This document shows, in pieces, positions 29,162 through 37,830 of a stretch of DNA of 64,000 nt. The notes below the pieces were generated by a model, which did no database searches, was not told the origin of the DNA, and saw nothing but the letters and a program-made list of their open reading frames with translations. Position 1 is the stretch's first letter, and the number at the start of each line of letters is the position of its first letter. A program made the translations under genes and the position numbers. This DNA comes from Acinetobacter chengduensis (GTDB lineage: Bacteria; Pseudomonadota; Gammaproteobacteria; Pseudomonadales; Moraxellaceae), in assembly GCF_003664645.1 (NCBI RefSeq), contig NZ_RCHC01000005.1, forward strand, positions 160,641 to 224,640, given 5' to 3'.

Positions 29162-29425
29162 CTTTTTGATTGCTAATCCACAACAGAATGCCTATGCTAA
29201 ACGATATAGTTGACGATAGTTTATAATTTTAACCAGTTAGCGAATGAAATTTTAGGTTTATCTAAAATAAATTGGATTACCTTGGTTATTTTCTAGATTA
29301 ACTGTCACTTTGGAATCAGCAAATGACATAGATAGAATAAGTGTCTATTTTAATAACTTAAGTCCTATGTTGTAAGGGTATAGGTTATTAATTTAGCAAT
29401 CAGTTATAGGAAACATGATTTAAAC

Positions 29426-30004
29426 ATGTCTCAAGATAGAGAAAAAATAGCTAAAGAAAAATTAATAGAAATGTTAAGTGATCTATTTTATATCCAAGAA
29501 GAAGTTGCAGGGAGATGGGTCATTGATGATTCTCCTTTAAGATTAGATTTACTACTCCGACCAAATGAAAAAGCAAAAGCGATGGGATTTGATGTAGAAG
29601 CTATAGGTATCGAGATTAAAGATCCTCAAAGTAAGGAGAGTGTGAAAAAGTTATTAAACTGTGTGATGCAAGCTTATACATATAGTTTTTGTGAATTTGA
29701 TGGAGTACGTCCAGCTTTTATTTTGATTTATCCTGATGTAGAGAAATTTTTTGACTACGATTGGCGCAATAAATACAACAGTGTATTTACGGAAGAGCCT
29801 ACTAAACGTGAAAAAAAATTATTAAGAAGATTGATGCAAAGAGCAAATGTTGGTGAACTCATAATTGAGCATAGGGACTCAAAAAAATACGTTTTTAAAT
29901 TTCATGGTGGTCCATACTTTTCCTCTACAAAAGGTCGTTCAAAGATAAAAGGAATCGGTCTAAATCGTTTTATTGGATCACAGAAAATTAGAAGTCAGGA
30001 GTAG
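29426..30004 (+). CDS. PD-(D/E)XK nuclease-like protein, 192 aa
   Basis: A small restriction-endonuclease-like protein: Asp41 in RLDLLLRP and Glu63/Lys65 in GIEIKDPQ form the D...ExK core, with a helix after it (VKKLLNCVMQAYTYSFCEF) carrying a Gln typical of the fold. The C-terminus is very basic (KKYVFKFHGG ... STKGRSKIKGIGLNRF). Monocistronic, 264 bases from the ABC-3C operon, which it might extend but with a clear gap. It sits just left of the integrase scar, so it belongs to the older island segment. The function as nuclease is inferred; the exact family is not recognised. Confidence 0.7.
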   Translation: MSQDREKIAKEKLIEMLSDLFYIQEEVAGRWVIDDSPLRLDLLLRPNEKAKAMGFDVEAIGIEIKDPQSKESVKKLLNCVMQAYTYSFCEFDGVRPAFILIYPDVEKFFDYDWRNKYNSVFTEEPTKREKKLLRRLMQRANVGELIIEHRDSKKYVFKFHGGPYFSSTKGRSKIKGIGLNRFIGSQKIRSQE

Positions 30005-30070
30005 GCATAAAAATTAGTAACTCAATTTAGTGTAAAACATTTTGTCTAGTTCCCTTTTAATGAATGTTGC

Positions 30071-30228
30071 CTAGTAAAATTGTGTACTGCAGAGTTCAGC
30101 CCAATCAGCCATAAATCCTTTACGTTTTTCAAGATAAGTTCCACGTAGGTAAGCAGCTTCGACTCCATCTGGTAATTTAAGCTCAAGCACATTCTAACAA
30201 ACCTTATGAGGTTAATCAGTTGGCTCTA
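30071..30228 (-). pseudogene. Decayed C-terminal fragment of a tyrosine integrase
   Basis: Minus-strand translation gives VLELKLPDGVEAAYLRG, then TYLEKRKGFMADWAELC. This aligns residue for residue with the end of the intact integrase at 37831-39141 (VLAHKLPDEVEAAYLRG ... KGLMADWAKFC). The upstream part contains two in-frame stops (at Tyr and Glu positions of the intact copy). The rest of the gene is gone, replaced by the Argonaute operon. This is a fossil of an earlier related island at the same site. Confidence 0.85.
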
Positions 30229-30330
30229 GACTAGCAGAATAGATATGTTAGTCTAAAGCTAAAGTAATTTATCAAAAATTTATTTTAATAACAGATATCA
30301 TAATTAATTACCTGTTAGCCAGACGTAATG

Positions 30331-30370
30331 ATTGGAATTTAAAAATTTTAGCTAGTATGAATATTCCAAT
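30331..30370. promoter_or_regulatory. Inverted repeat upstream of the Argonaute gene
   Basis: ATTGGAAT (30331-30338) and ATTCCAAT (30363-30370), perfect 8-bp arms with a 24-base spacer, ending 42 bases before the TTG start. It lies in the operon's presumed promoter region. The rest of 30229-30412 shows nothing else I recognise. Confidence 0.35.
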
Positions 30371-30412
30371 TTTTATTCAGGCATAAATCTTTAGGTGCAA
30401 AAGGAGCGAATA

Positions 30413-32605
30413 TTGTCGATATTCTTAAACGCATTTCCGCTGAAAGTTCCTGAATTGGAAGTGCAGGTTTGTGAGATACCTTATAGTAAGGAAATCTTGG
30501 ATGAGTTTCGCATCAGCCATAAAAAAACACATACATTTCATCGTAAAGGCAATAACATTCTGATCTTCTCAATGGATGGCACATTTCCTAATTTCGGTTC
30601 ACCGCAGACAGTCATGCTTAAGGATAATGTCGGTATTTTTTGTTCGCTGGTTAAGGCTGGACTTACTCGACATTTAAATGGGCTGGGACGTAACCCGTCT
30701 GGTTTTAATCCAATTGAGCTGATAAGCATTAAGCCAAAAGATAATCTTCTGGCTCCGATTCTTGGTGAAACTTACCCATTTAAAATCTGCACAAAATATT
30801 CAATCGATACACGTATTATTCAAGGTCACCCATGTCTCGTTATTGACTGCACAACACGTAAAGTCATTAAAGAGAACTGCTTGTACTTTTTAAATAGTGG
30901 GTTCGATTTGATTGGACGGTATGTCGTTTCGGAGCAGAAAGATGGATACAAGAAATTTCTAGGAATGATTAGTGGTGTAACTGAAGAGATAATTTCTGTT
31001 ACTCGGCCAGATGGACAGGTTGTGCAGACCAATGCTAAGGATATTTTTCTAGAGGCTAATCTGACGAATTTCGATGATTTTATTTTTCACACGCACGGTA
31101 CACAAAAAGATGCCATTGTAGAGCGTATTAGACAATCCATTTCTCTTTTTAATGGAGGTGATAATAAAAAGAAGCACATCGATAGGCTCAAGGGATACAT
31201 TCAGTCAAATACCATTTCAATGATTAATGGCATAGACATAGAAATCGAGGATTCACCTGATATTCAGAAATATTGCGGGCAAATGCACAAACCAGTATTT
31301 GTCTTTAATGACAATGGACAAGCCGACTGGGTTGAGAAGGGGTTGACGAAGTACGGTCCTTATACTAAGCGTACTTTCGATAGAAATGATCCTTCGATTT
31401 GCGTGATCTGTGCCCAGCATGACAAGGGTCGTGTGGAACAGTTTGTCCGTAAGTTCTTGAAAGGGATTCCGAACAGTAAGTATTTTAATAATGGGCTTGA
31501 GGGTAAATTTACGCTTGGTACGAGTCGCGTTGAAGTTTTTACGACAGCCTCAGATAGTCTCGATGGGTTCAAAAGTGCAATCGAAGCTGCAATCCGAAAA
31601 AAAGCAGAGGACAGTGGTCGTTGGGATCTTGCTCTCGTGCAGGTCCGGCAATCTTTTAAGAAGCTAAAGGTAGAAGAGAATCCATACTATTTAGGCAAAA
31701 GTCTTTTTTTCCTACATCAAATACCTGTACAGGATTTTACAATAGAGCTTCTTTCTCAGTCTGATTATACCCTCAGTTTTTCGCTCAATAATATGGCTCT
31801 AGCCTGCTACGCAAAAATGGGTGGTGTTCCATGGTTATTGAAGTCCTCACCAACACTTTCTCATGAGTTAGTAATTGGCATCGGTAGTGCAAATATTGGA
31901 CAGGAGCGTGGTATTAACGGACAAAGGGTTATGGGGATTACTACTGTTTTTTCTGGAGATGGTAGTTACATCGTTTCCAACATGTCAAAAGCTGTTGTAC
32001 CAGAAGCCTATTGCGAAGCTTTAACTTCGATTCTCGGTGAAACTATTGAAAAAATCCAAAAGCGCATGAATTGGCAGAAAGGTGATACGATTCGCTTGAT
32101 TTTCCATGCTCAGGTGAAGAAGTTTAACAAAGCAGAGATTGAAGCTGTTCGTGCTGTTATTGACAAGTATCGTGATTATCAGATTGAGTACGCATTCCTT
32201 AAAATCTCCGAAGACCATGGGCTTCACATGTTCGATTCCGCTACAATTGGTGTGCAGAAAGGTCGACTGGCTCCACCACGCGGAAAAATATTCCAACTTT
32301 CCAAACACGAAATGCTTATTTATCTGATAGGCCAACGGGAGTTGCGACAAAATACAGATGGTCATCCAAGAGGGGTGATACTTGATGTTCATAAAGACTC
32401 GACTTTCAAGGATATCAGATATCTGAGTGCACAGATCCACTGCTTCGCATCTCACTCTTGGCGAAGTTACTTCCCAAATCCTATGCCAGTGACAATAAGC
32501 TATTCAGATATAATAGCTCGAAATCTAGGATGGCTTAATCAGCTTCCAGGTTGGAGTGACTCAGTCATGATCGGAAAGATAGGGCAGTCTCAATGGTTTC
32601 TGTAG
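30413..32605 (+). CDS. Prokaryotic Argonaute with degenerate PIWI catalytic site
   Basis: 730 residues. I chose TTG 30413 because AAGGAG sits at 30401-30406, six bases before it; GTG 30395 overlaps that site. The MID domain shows Y425/K429 in NPYYLGK and Q440 (5'-end binding type). PIWI features are ALACYAKMGGVPWLL near 462-476, ELVIGIGS (485-492) where active proteins have GxD, LIFHAQV (562-568) where active ones have an Asp, and a C-terminal GWLNQLPGW. Both expected catalytic Asp positions are lost, so guide-directed binding without cleavage is likely, as in long-B or short Argonautes. The N-terminal half has no PAZ I can name. It overlaps the next gene by 13 bases, so cleavage would come from the partner proteins. 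Confidence 0.88.
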   Translation: MSIFLNAFPLKVPELEVQVCEIPYSKEILDEFRISHKKTHTFHRKGNNILIFSMDGTFPNFGSPQTVMLKDNVGIFCSLVKAGLTRHLNGLGRNPSGFNPIELISIKPKDNLLAPILGETYPFKICTKYSIDTRIIQGHPCLVIDCTTRKVIKENCLYFLNSGFDLIGRYVVSEQKDGYKKFLGMISGVTEEIISVTRPDGQVVQTNAKDIFLEANLTNFDDFIFHTHGTQKDAIVERIRQSISLFNGGDNKKKHIDRLKGYIQSNTISMINGIDIEIEDSPDIQKYCGQMHKPVFVFNDNGQADWVEKGLTKYGPYTKRTFDRNDPSICVICAQHDKGRVEQFVRKFLKGIPNSKYFNNGLEGKFTLGTSRVEVFTTASDSLDGFKSAIEAAIRKKAEDSGRWDLALVQVRQSFKKLKVEENPYYLGKSLFFLHQIPVQDFTIELLSQSDYTLSFSLNNMALACYAKMGGVPWLLKSSPTLSHELVIGIGSANIGQERGINGQRVMGITTVFSGDGSYIVSNMSKAVVPEAYCEALTSILGETIEKIQKRMNWQKGDTIRLIFHAQVKKFNKAEIEAVRAVIDKYRDYQIEYAFLKISEDHGLHMFDSATIGVQKGRLAPPRGKIFQLSKHEMLIYLIGQRELRQNTDGHPRGVILDVHKDSTFKDIRYLSAQIHCFASHSWRSYFPNPMPVTISYSDIIARNLGWLNQLPGWSDSVMIGKIGQSQWFL

Positions 32606-33747
32606 AAAAAGAAAATACATATCAATTGCGCGAATATATGTATCTAAAAGTGTGCGAAGGTGCGCGCGCAGATCCATTTAAAACCAGCTTCCTGTATTTT
32701 CTGAAATTATCTGAGAACCTTCCAATTTTCGATTTCTCTTCTCTTTCTTTATACCAGCGATGCGCGATCTCAGGCCTTAAAATTTTATCTGAAACGATTT
32801 CAAACCAAGAGATATCACGTTTGCTTGGACAAGCTGCTAAGATCGACTCTACTCCACGACCTTGGGTATCTGATGTTTTTGGTGTTTTAGCTGTAAAATG
32901 GTTAGTTGAAAAATTGGGTGAAGCAAACATTGATTATGAGTTCAATAACTGGATCTCAGAATTTCTAGAGCAACAAATAAGTGGCGATCGCCTCAATCTC
33001 TTTGAGAAAGATATCGCAATGTTTATCCGCAGTGGTGATTCTGTTGTTTTTTCCAGTGCATGTGTGCCACTGTTTCTTCATTACCAGAAGATATTACGTA
33101 TCGAGGATCATCAAAGCCGTCTTTGCCTTATTAGCCGTTTCCTGAATGAATTCCAAACACTAGCATATGGAGAGGCTTCAACTGCATTTCTGAGCTTGAT
33201 AATCTATGTATTCGATCAAATTAATCAGGATGTAGCTGTAGTAGCGCCCAATGGATGGAGCTTCGATGATCTTGTTAAGTTTCTGGAAAATATTCCAGTC
33301 GGTCTCAAGCGCTGGACATGGGAGGAAGCTGGTCGCACTAGAGGTGCTAAGCCTGTCAAGTGGTTGATAGAGAATGAATATCATGTTCAGAACCTCCTCT
33401 ACGTCATGCTTGCACCGATATTTAATGATATTGCTGACGAAGTAAACCTTCAGCCTGTTGGACAGAAGAATCCACGAATTGATCTTTATTTGCCTGCCCT
33501 ACATACGATTATTGAAGTGAAGTACCGTAAAGACACCAAAAAATCATTTCCTGCACTTATCGGGGAGATCGCCGAGGATGCATCACTTTATCATGCAGAC
33601 CTGAAATACAGGGATGCTCGTATTATCAGTTTTCTATGGGATAGAACACGTGCAACGCAAGAGCATTCCAAATTCAAGGAAGGTATTTTAAAGATTGAAG
33701 GAATTGATGGCTGTGTTGTGATTAGCGCACCTTCAACTATGAGTTGA
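32593..33747 (+). CDS. DpnII/MboI-type endonuclease-fold protein in the Argonaute operon
   Basis: 384 residues. The N-terminal about 260 are helical and unrecognised. The C-terminal domain begins with EYHVQNLLYVMLAPIFNDI and has RIDLYLP (Arg295, Asp297) and IIEVKYRK (Glu308, Lys310). This D...ExK arrangement with the preceding helix matches the DpnII/MboI-like REase family as I know it. It overlaps the Argonaute gene by 13 bases and is followed after three bases by the nSTAND gene. A nuclease effector called by the inactive Argonaute is the simplest inference. Confidence 0.8.
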   Translation: MVSVEKENTYQLREYMYLKVCEGARADPFKTSFLYFLKLSENLPIFDFSSLSLYQRCAISGLKILSETISNQEISRLLGQAAKIDSTPRPWVSDVFGVLAVKWLVEKLGEANIDYEFNNWISEFLEQQISGDRLNLFEKDIAMFIRSGDSVVFSSACVPLFLHYQKILRIEDHQSRLCLISRFLNEFQTLAYGEASTAFLSLIIYVFDQINQDVAVVAPNGWSFDDLVKFLENIPVGLKRWTWEEAGRTRGAKPVKWLIENEYHVQNLLYVMLAPIFNDIADEVNLQPVGQKNPRIDLYLPALHTIIEVKYRKDTKKSFPALIGEIAEDASLYHADLKYRDARIISFLWDRTRATQEHSKFKEGILKIEGIDGCVVISAPSTMS

Positions 33748-33750
33748 AAT

Positions 33751-36700
33751 ATGAACCAAGAAAATTTTGTAGAAGATAATTTTGGGTCAGGTGCTCGCTC
33801 ACTTGCTGGCTATGACTATCAAGTTGATGTCTCTATTTGGCTGGCTTTAGACTTGATGCTCGGCTCAGGTTTGACACAGATGATTGAGCTCGAACCTGGT
33901 TCTGAAGAGGATATTGAAGCGCAACTGGCAGACGATGAACCAGAGCGTGTGGAAACGCGGGTAAGTCTGGATGGCTACACACTTGTCGTCCAAGTTAAAC
34001 TACGTGGCGGGGATGCTTGGACCATTAAAGGTATTAACCGATTGTTAAATCATGGCAGTGCTACTAGACAATCAGCGGCAGAGAGGCTTAATGATCCTAC
34101 AGTTAGATATGTACTTGTAACCAGCACAGTATTAAACGGAAATGCACAAAATCTAAGAGTAAAGCGTGTTGGAAGCTGGCCTCAAAAAAAGAATAGCTTA
34201 CCAACTTCTACAGCAAAGATTCTTCCGGTAGGTGCAGATGGTCGTATTGCTGTCGTTGACAATTTGTACGAAGAACGTTTGGAACAAGAAATCAAAAGGC
34301 TTCTTATTGAACGATTTGGAGTACCAAACTCACGCTGGATAGAGTGTTTGCAAAAGCTTCGCGAGGAAGCAAAATTACGAGTTCGACGTGTTGGTGAGGG
34401 AAAATGGCATAAGAATGAACTTGCCCAAGTTATCCGGAATCATGATGGATATCTGGCTAGCTCACCTAAACTTGATGACTATGTATATCCTAAGAATTGG
34501 CAAGATTTAAGAGAAGCAATGGGATCGCCCAATTACGCAGCGTTAATTATCGGTCAGTCGGGAACAGGAAAGACACTTACAACTAGCAAAATTTTTGAAG
34601 AACTACGTCGTGATAACCCTGGTTTAACACGTATTTCAATACGTCATGGACCGCAACAATTGCGCGATGATCGTACACCTAAGCCAGTTCTTTACGATAT
34701 TGAAGATCCATGGGGACGATATGATTTTGACCCAGCAAGTCGACCTTGGAACGATGAACTCGCAAAATATATGGCTTCGGCACGTGCGGACAGTATGATT
34801 ATTGCTACCAGTCGACGAGATGTAGCAAGCGCTTCTGGAGCATTGAAATCTGTTGAATCGTGGATTGTTCCTCTTGAAGCGGAGCAGTATGGGAAACATG
34901 AGAGACAGAAACTTTATCGAACGAGGATTGATGCTTTACCTAGAGATATTCAACTGTTGGCTTCTGATTCAGAGAAAATGGTTCTTAATAAGTTGGCAAC
35001 TCCACTTGAAATTGAGAAATTTTTTGATGCTTTGCGCATAATGAATCGCTCAAACAAAGGAAAAACTCAAAGCTTCATATTGGATGCAATTGTAAAAGCG
35101 CATGAACAATCTATTGAGCAAACAGTATTCTTACAGATCGAAGAACGGAAAGATGTAGCTGCAGCAGCGGTTATCTGGGCATTTTTAAAAGTTAGTGAAC
35201 ATTTATCTATCAATGTCATTCGTAGCTTAGAGTTGGAACTTTCGGAAAGGCTTACAGGGCTTGAAAATGGAGTAATACCACTTGTAGATTTTTTCGTTGC
35301 AGCGCGAAATCTTCGTCTGAAGAATGGTTATATATCTTATTATCATCCCCGTGTAGAGGCTGGTATTGAAAGTGCACTCAAGCATAATTCGATTAAGGCA
35401 AAAATTGCATTACGTACTTTTCTCGAAGTGCTGATGGATTTCGATGGTCTTGAAGAAAGCTGTGGAACTGAGATTGCTGCTCGCGTGGTTGCGGCAACAC
35501 AACGTTTTCCTGAGCTTGAATTCGAACCTAAACAGCTATTAGCGCACCAAATTGATATTTGGTTATCTAATCGTTTTGATGATCCTTCTTATTTACTTAG
35601 TGACCATATGACTCTTGCGGCTAAATCTGGTTCACGCAATTCCAATGTAGGGGAATTAGCTCGCTATCTACTTCATCAACCAGATAAATCTTTTTGGGGT
35701 TTAAATTACTGGGAGGTTCCTAGCAAGTCTGATGCTTGGTATAATCGCTTACAAGCAGATTCAAAAATTTCTTACATAGTAGGTCGTTTCATTCGGGAAA
35801 TGTTGCCAGAGGATCAACGTTGTTACAGCAATAAGTTAATAACTGACCTCGACCGTCTAGCATCTAACTTAACGCCAGTCTATCTAGAGGCAGCAAATAA
35901 AATTCTAAATTATGGGTACGTAAACTCTTCAGGAGTAATTGCAACTGGTGCATTGCGAGATATTAATGGTTTTGAGCCTATTCTCGATAAGGCAGTTAAA
36001 GTGCTTATGCCATCTGAAGAACAACAAAAGCAGAATGCTGAGACCCATTTAGCAATTATTAATGAAGTCTACAACAGCGATTATGCTGAGTATGTTTGCG
36101 AGAGCGATGATGGCTATACAGCAAGCGAATTCGTGAAAGCATACGTAGATCATGTTCGTGAAGTTAAAGGGTGGAAGCACCTAGTAGAACATCGTCATGC
36201 TGAGCATTTTCTTCCGTATTGGATGCGTTCTTTACACAACAGCGCCAGAATAGGACGGATAGCACAGGATGAAATGACTGGAGCTTTTATAGCCGCCTAC
36301 AATAGTGAAGAAGAAAGCACTCTGTGGTTCGTTCTCATAGAGCATTGGGATCACAATTATATAGACCAACTCCTTTATCAAGTACGCATCGGCTCTTCAT
36401 GGAGTGATGTCCGTTTGGCTGCATTAGCATGTCTTATTAAACACGCACCAAATTTTTTAAACACTATTATTGATGAACTTAGTCTGGCAGGTAACAATGA
36501 TAGGCTTATTGAGCTCATGCTCGATCTTGCTTCTCTGCAGAATAGAAGCACTATTGGAGGGGAGGATCATAATCTTGCAATTCCATTAAAGAATGTCATG
36601 GATCAGTTGAGAACTGAATTGCAGGAATTATGTAAAGCGGCCAATAGTAATATTGGCGCCCAGCAGCCGTTATCAGAGGCTGTGAAGAAGCTATTAGAGA

Positions 36701-37737
36701 GTATTGTTTGTTCAAGTCCTAATGTAAGAATGTTTCGTATTCTTAAGTACCGTGAGCTACCTTATTCAGTCCGCACTGACATTGAATGGATACTTGCAAA
36801 TAGTGACGAATGTAAAGATTGCGTTAAAGCACTTGATGCTGCCATAGCGCTTGATTTTCATGATGTAATTCTCAAAGCGCTAAATCATCGGTTTTCACAT
36901 GTTGTAGCAAAGGCACTTGTTACATTAGGCGAGAATGCTCCTACACCAATACCTATTGATTACCTTAATTTAGTAAATGCTGAGGGAAGTCCTGTCCGTA
37001 AAGCACTGGCCCTTTTGCTCACTAGTAAACCTCATTTGCACCATCTTCCCGTACTAGTTCAGCTTGTACAAGATCAATGGTCTTCATCCTCATCGAGATA
37101 CGGTGAGGACGACTGTTTTCAGATCGCGCGCGCCGCAGTCGACGCAATCAGTAAAATAAAGCCGCTAGAGGATACTATTCTTGAGAAGCTACTGAAAATA
37201 GCTCTTGATACTTCAGACTGGTCTCTATGTAAAAAATTGTTTAATGTGATTGCTGAGCAAGGCGGGTACACTTTTCAGAAACAGCTCTTTGAACTCGCTA
37301 TTGTACCTAGTCGAATTGAGGTTAGGCTATCGGCAGCAAGTGCAATACTGACTAATTTAGAAATACTTGACATAGAAATTGTCGGTCAGATTACAGCAGA
37401 CATGCTAATTACTCTTACACCAAAGATTGCAGTTATACTCACTTTAATCATTGCACATCATGCTTCACCAGCTAAAAATTTAGAGATTGCTCGTGAAATC
37501 TCTGCCAATCTCAAACGACGAGGACTTCTTCTTTTAATGTTGTGGTTGATGGATGACTCAGACGATTGCATCAAATCTTTAATAGAGAAACTTCTTCCAA
37601 AAGATCATCCATCACTCGGATGGTTGAGGTCAGGTGGGATTGAGTTTGCTGATGACGCCCTCATTGCAGACTTGGGCGATCCAGCTATTTGCCGAGAAAT
37701 TCTTTTTTGGTTGAACCCTAAAAATGTAAATGAATGA
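33751..37737 (+). CDS. Cap4-like nuclease / nSTAND-type NTPase with helical repeats
   Basis: 1328 residues. The N-terminal domain (about 1-150) starts SGARSLAGYDYQVDVSIWLA and carries LVVQVKLR (Gln81-Lys83), the QxK form of a PD-(D/E)XK dsDNase as in Cap4-type effectors. A P-loop NTPase follows: Walker A GQSGTGKT 268-275, Walker B-like YDIEDPW 315-321, sensor MIIATSRR near 350. This fits the nSTAND3 group. The rest (about 450-1320) is helical repeat, probably HEAT/TPR-like, the usual STAND sensor part. Same strand, three bases after the previous gene. STAND proteins oligomerise on sensing a ligand to fire an effector; here the effector would be DNA cleavage. Confidence 0.82.
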   Translation: MNQENFVEDNFGSGARSLAGYDYQVDVSIWLALDLMLGSGLTQMIELEPGSEEDIEAQLADDEPERVETRVSLDGYTLVVQVKLRGGDAWTIKGINRLLNHGSATRQSAAERLNDPTVRYVLVTSTVLNGNAQNLRVKRVGSWPQKKNSLPTSTAKILPVGADGRIAVVDNLYEERLEQEIKRLLIERFGVPNSRWIECLQKLREEAKLRVRRVGEGKWHKNELAQVIRNHDGYLASSPKLDDYVYPKNWQDLREAMGSPNYAALIIGQSGTGKTLTTSKIFEELRRDNPGLTRISIRHGPQQLRDDRTPKPVLYDIEDPWGRYDFDPASRPWNDELAKYMASARADSMIIATSRRDVASASGALKSVESWIVPLEAEQYGKHERQKLYRTRIDALPRDIQLLASDSEKMVLNKLATPLEIEKFFDALRIMNRSNKGKTQSFILDAIVKAHEQSIEQTVFLQIEERKDVAAAAVIWAFLKVSEHLSINVIRSLELELSERLTGLENGVIPLVDFFVAARNLRLKNGYISYYHPRVEAGIESALKHNSIKAKIALRTFLEVLMDFDGLEESCGTEIAARVVAATQRFPELEFEPKQLLAHQIDIWLSNRFDDPSYLLSDHMTLAAKSGSRNSNVGELARYLLHQPDKSFWGLNYWEVPSKSDAWYNRLQADSKISYIVGRFIREMLPEDQRCYSNKLITDLDRLASNLTPVYLEAANKILNYGYVNSSGVIATGALRDINGFEPILDKAVKVLMPSEEQQKQNAETHLAIINEVYNSDYAEYVCESDDGYTASEFVKAYVDHVREVKGWKHLVEHRHAEHFLPYWMRSLHNSARIGRIAQDEMTGAFIAAYNSEEESTLWFVLIEHWDHNYIDQLLYQVRIGSSWSDVRLAALACLIKHAPNFLNTIIDELSLAGNNDRLIELMLDLASLQNRSTIGGEDHNLAIPLKNVMDQLRTELQELCKAANSNIGAQQPLSEAVKKLLESIVCSSPNVRMFRILKYRELPYSVRTDIEWILANSDECKDCVKALDAAIALDFHDVILKALNHRFSHVVAKALVTLGENAPTPIPIDYLNLVNAEGSPVRKALALLLTSKPHLHHLPVLVQLVQDQWSSSSSRYGEDDCFQIARAAVDAISKIKPLEDTILEKLLKIALDTSDWSLCKKLFNVIAEQGGYTFQKQLFELAIVPSRIEVRLSAASAILTNLEILDIEIVGQITADMLITLTPKIAVILTLIIAHHASPAKNLEIAREISANLKRRGLLLLMLWLMDDSDDCIKSLIEKLLPKDHPSLGWLRSGGIEFADDALIADLGDPAICREILFWLNPKNVNE

Positions 37738-37830
37738 GCAAGCCTTTTCGGAGTCAATATGTTGAAGCAATTTTTTAATGGAGTGAGTTTTAGTACTTAG
37801 GACTTAATATGGATAAAAGATTGATTGAAT

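Noticed and set aside
32021..32455. Antisense frame of 144 codons inside the Argonaute gene
   Set aside because: Overlaps strongly conserved PIWI coding on the other strand; no ribosome site or homology visible.
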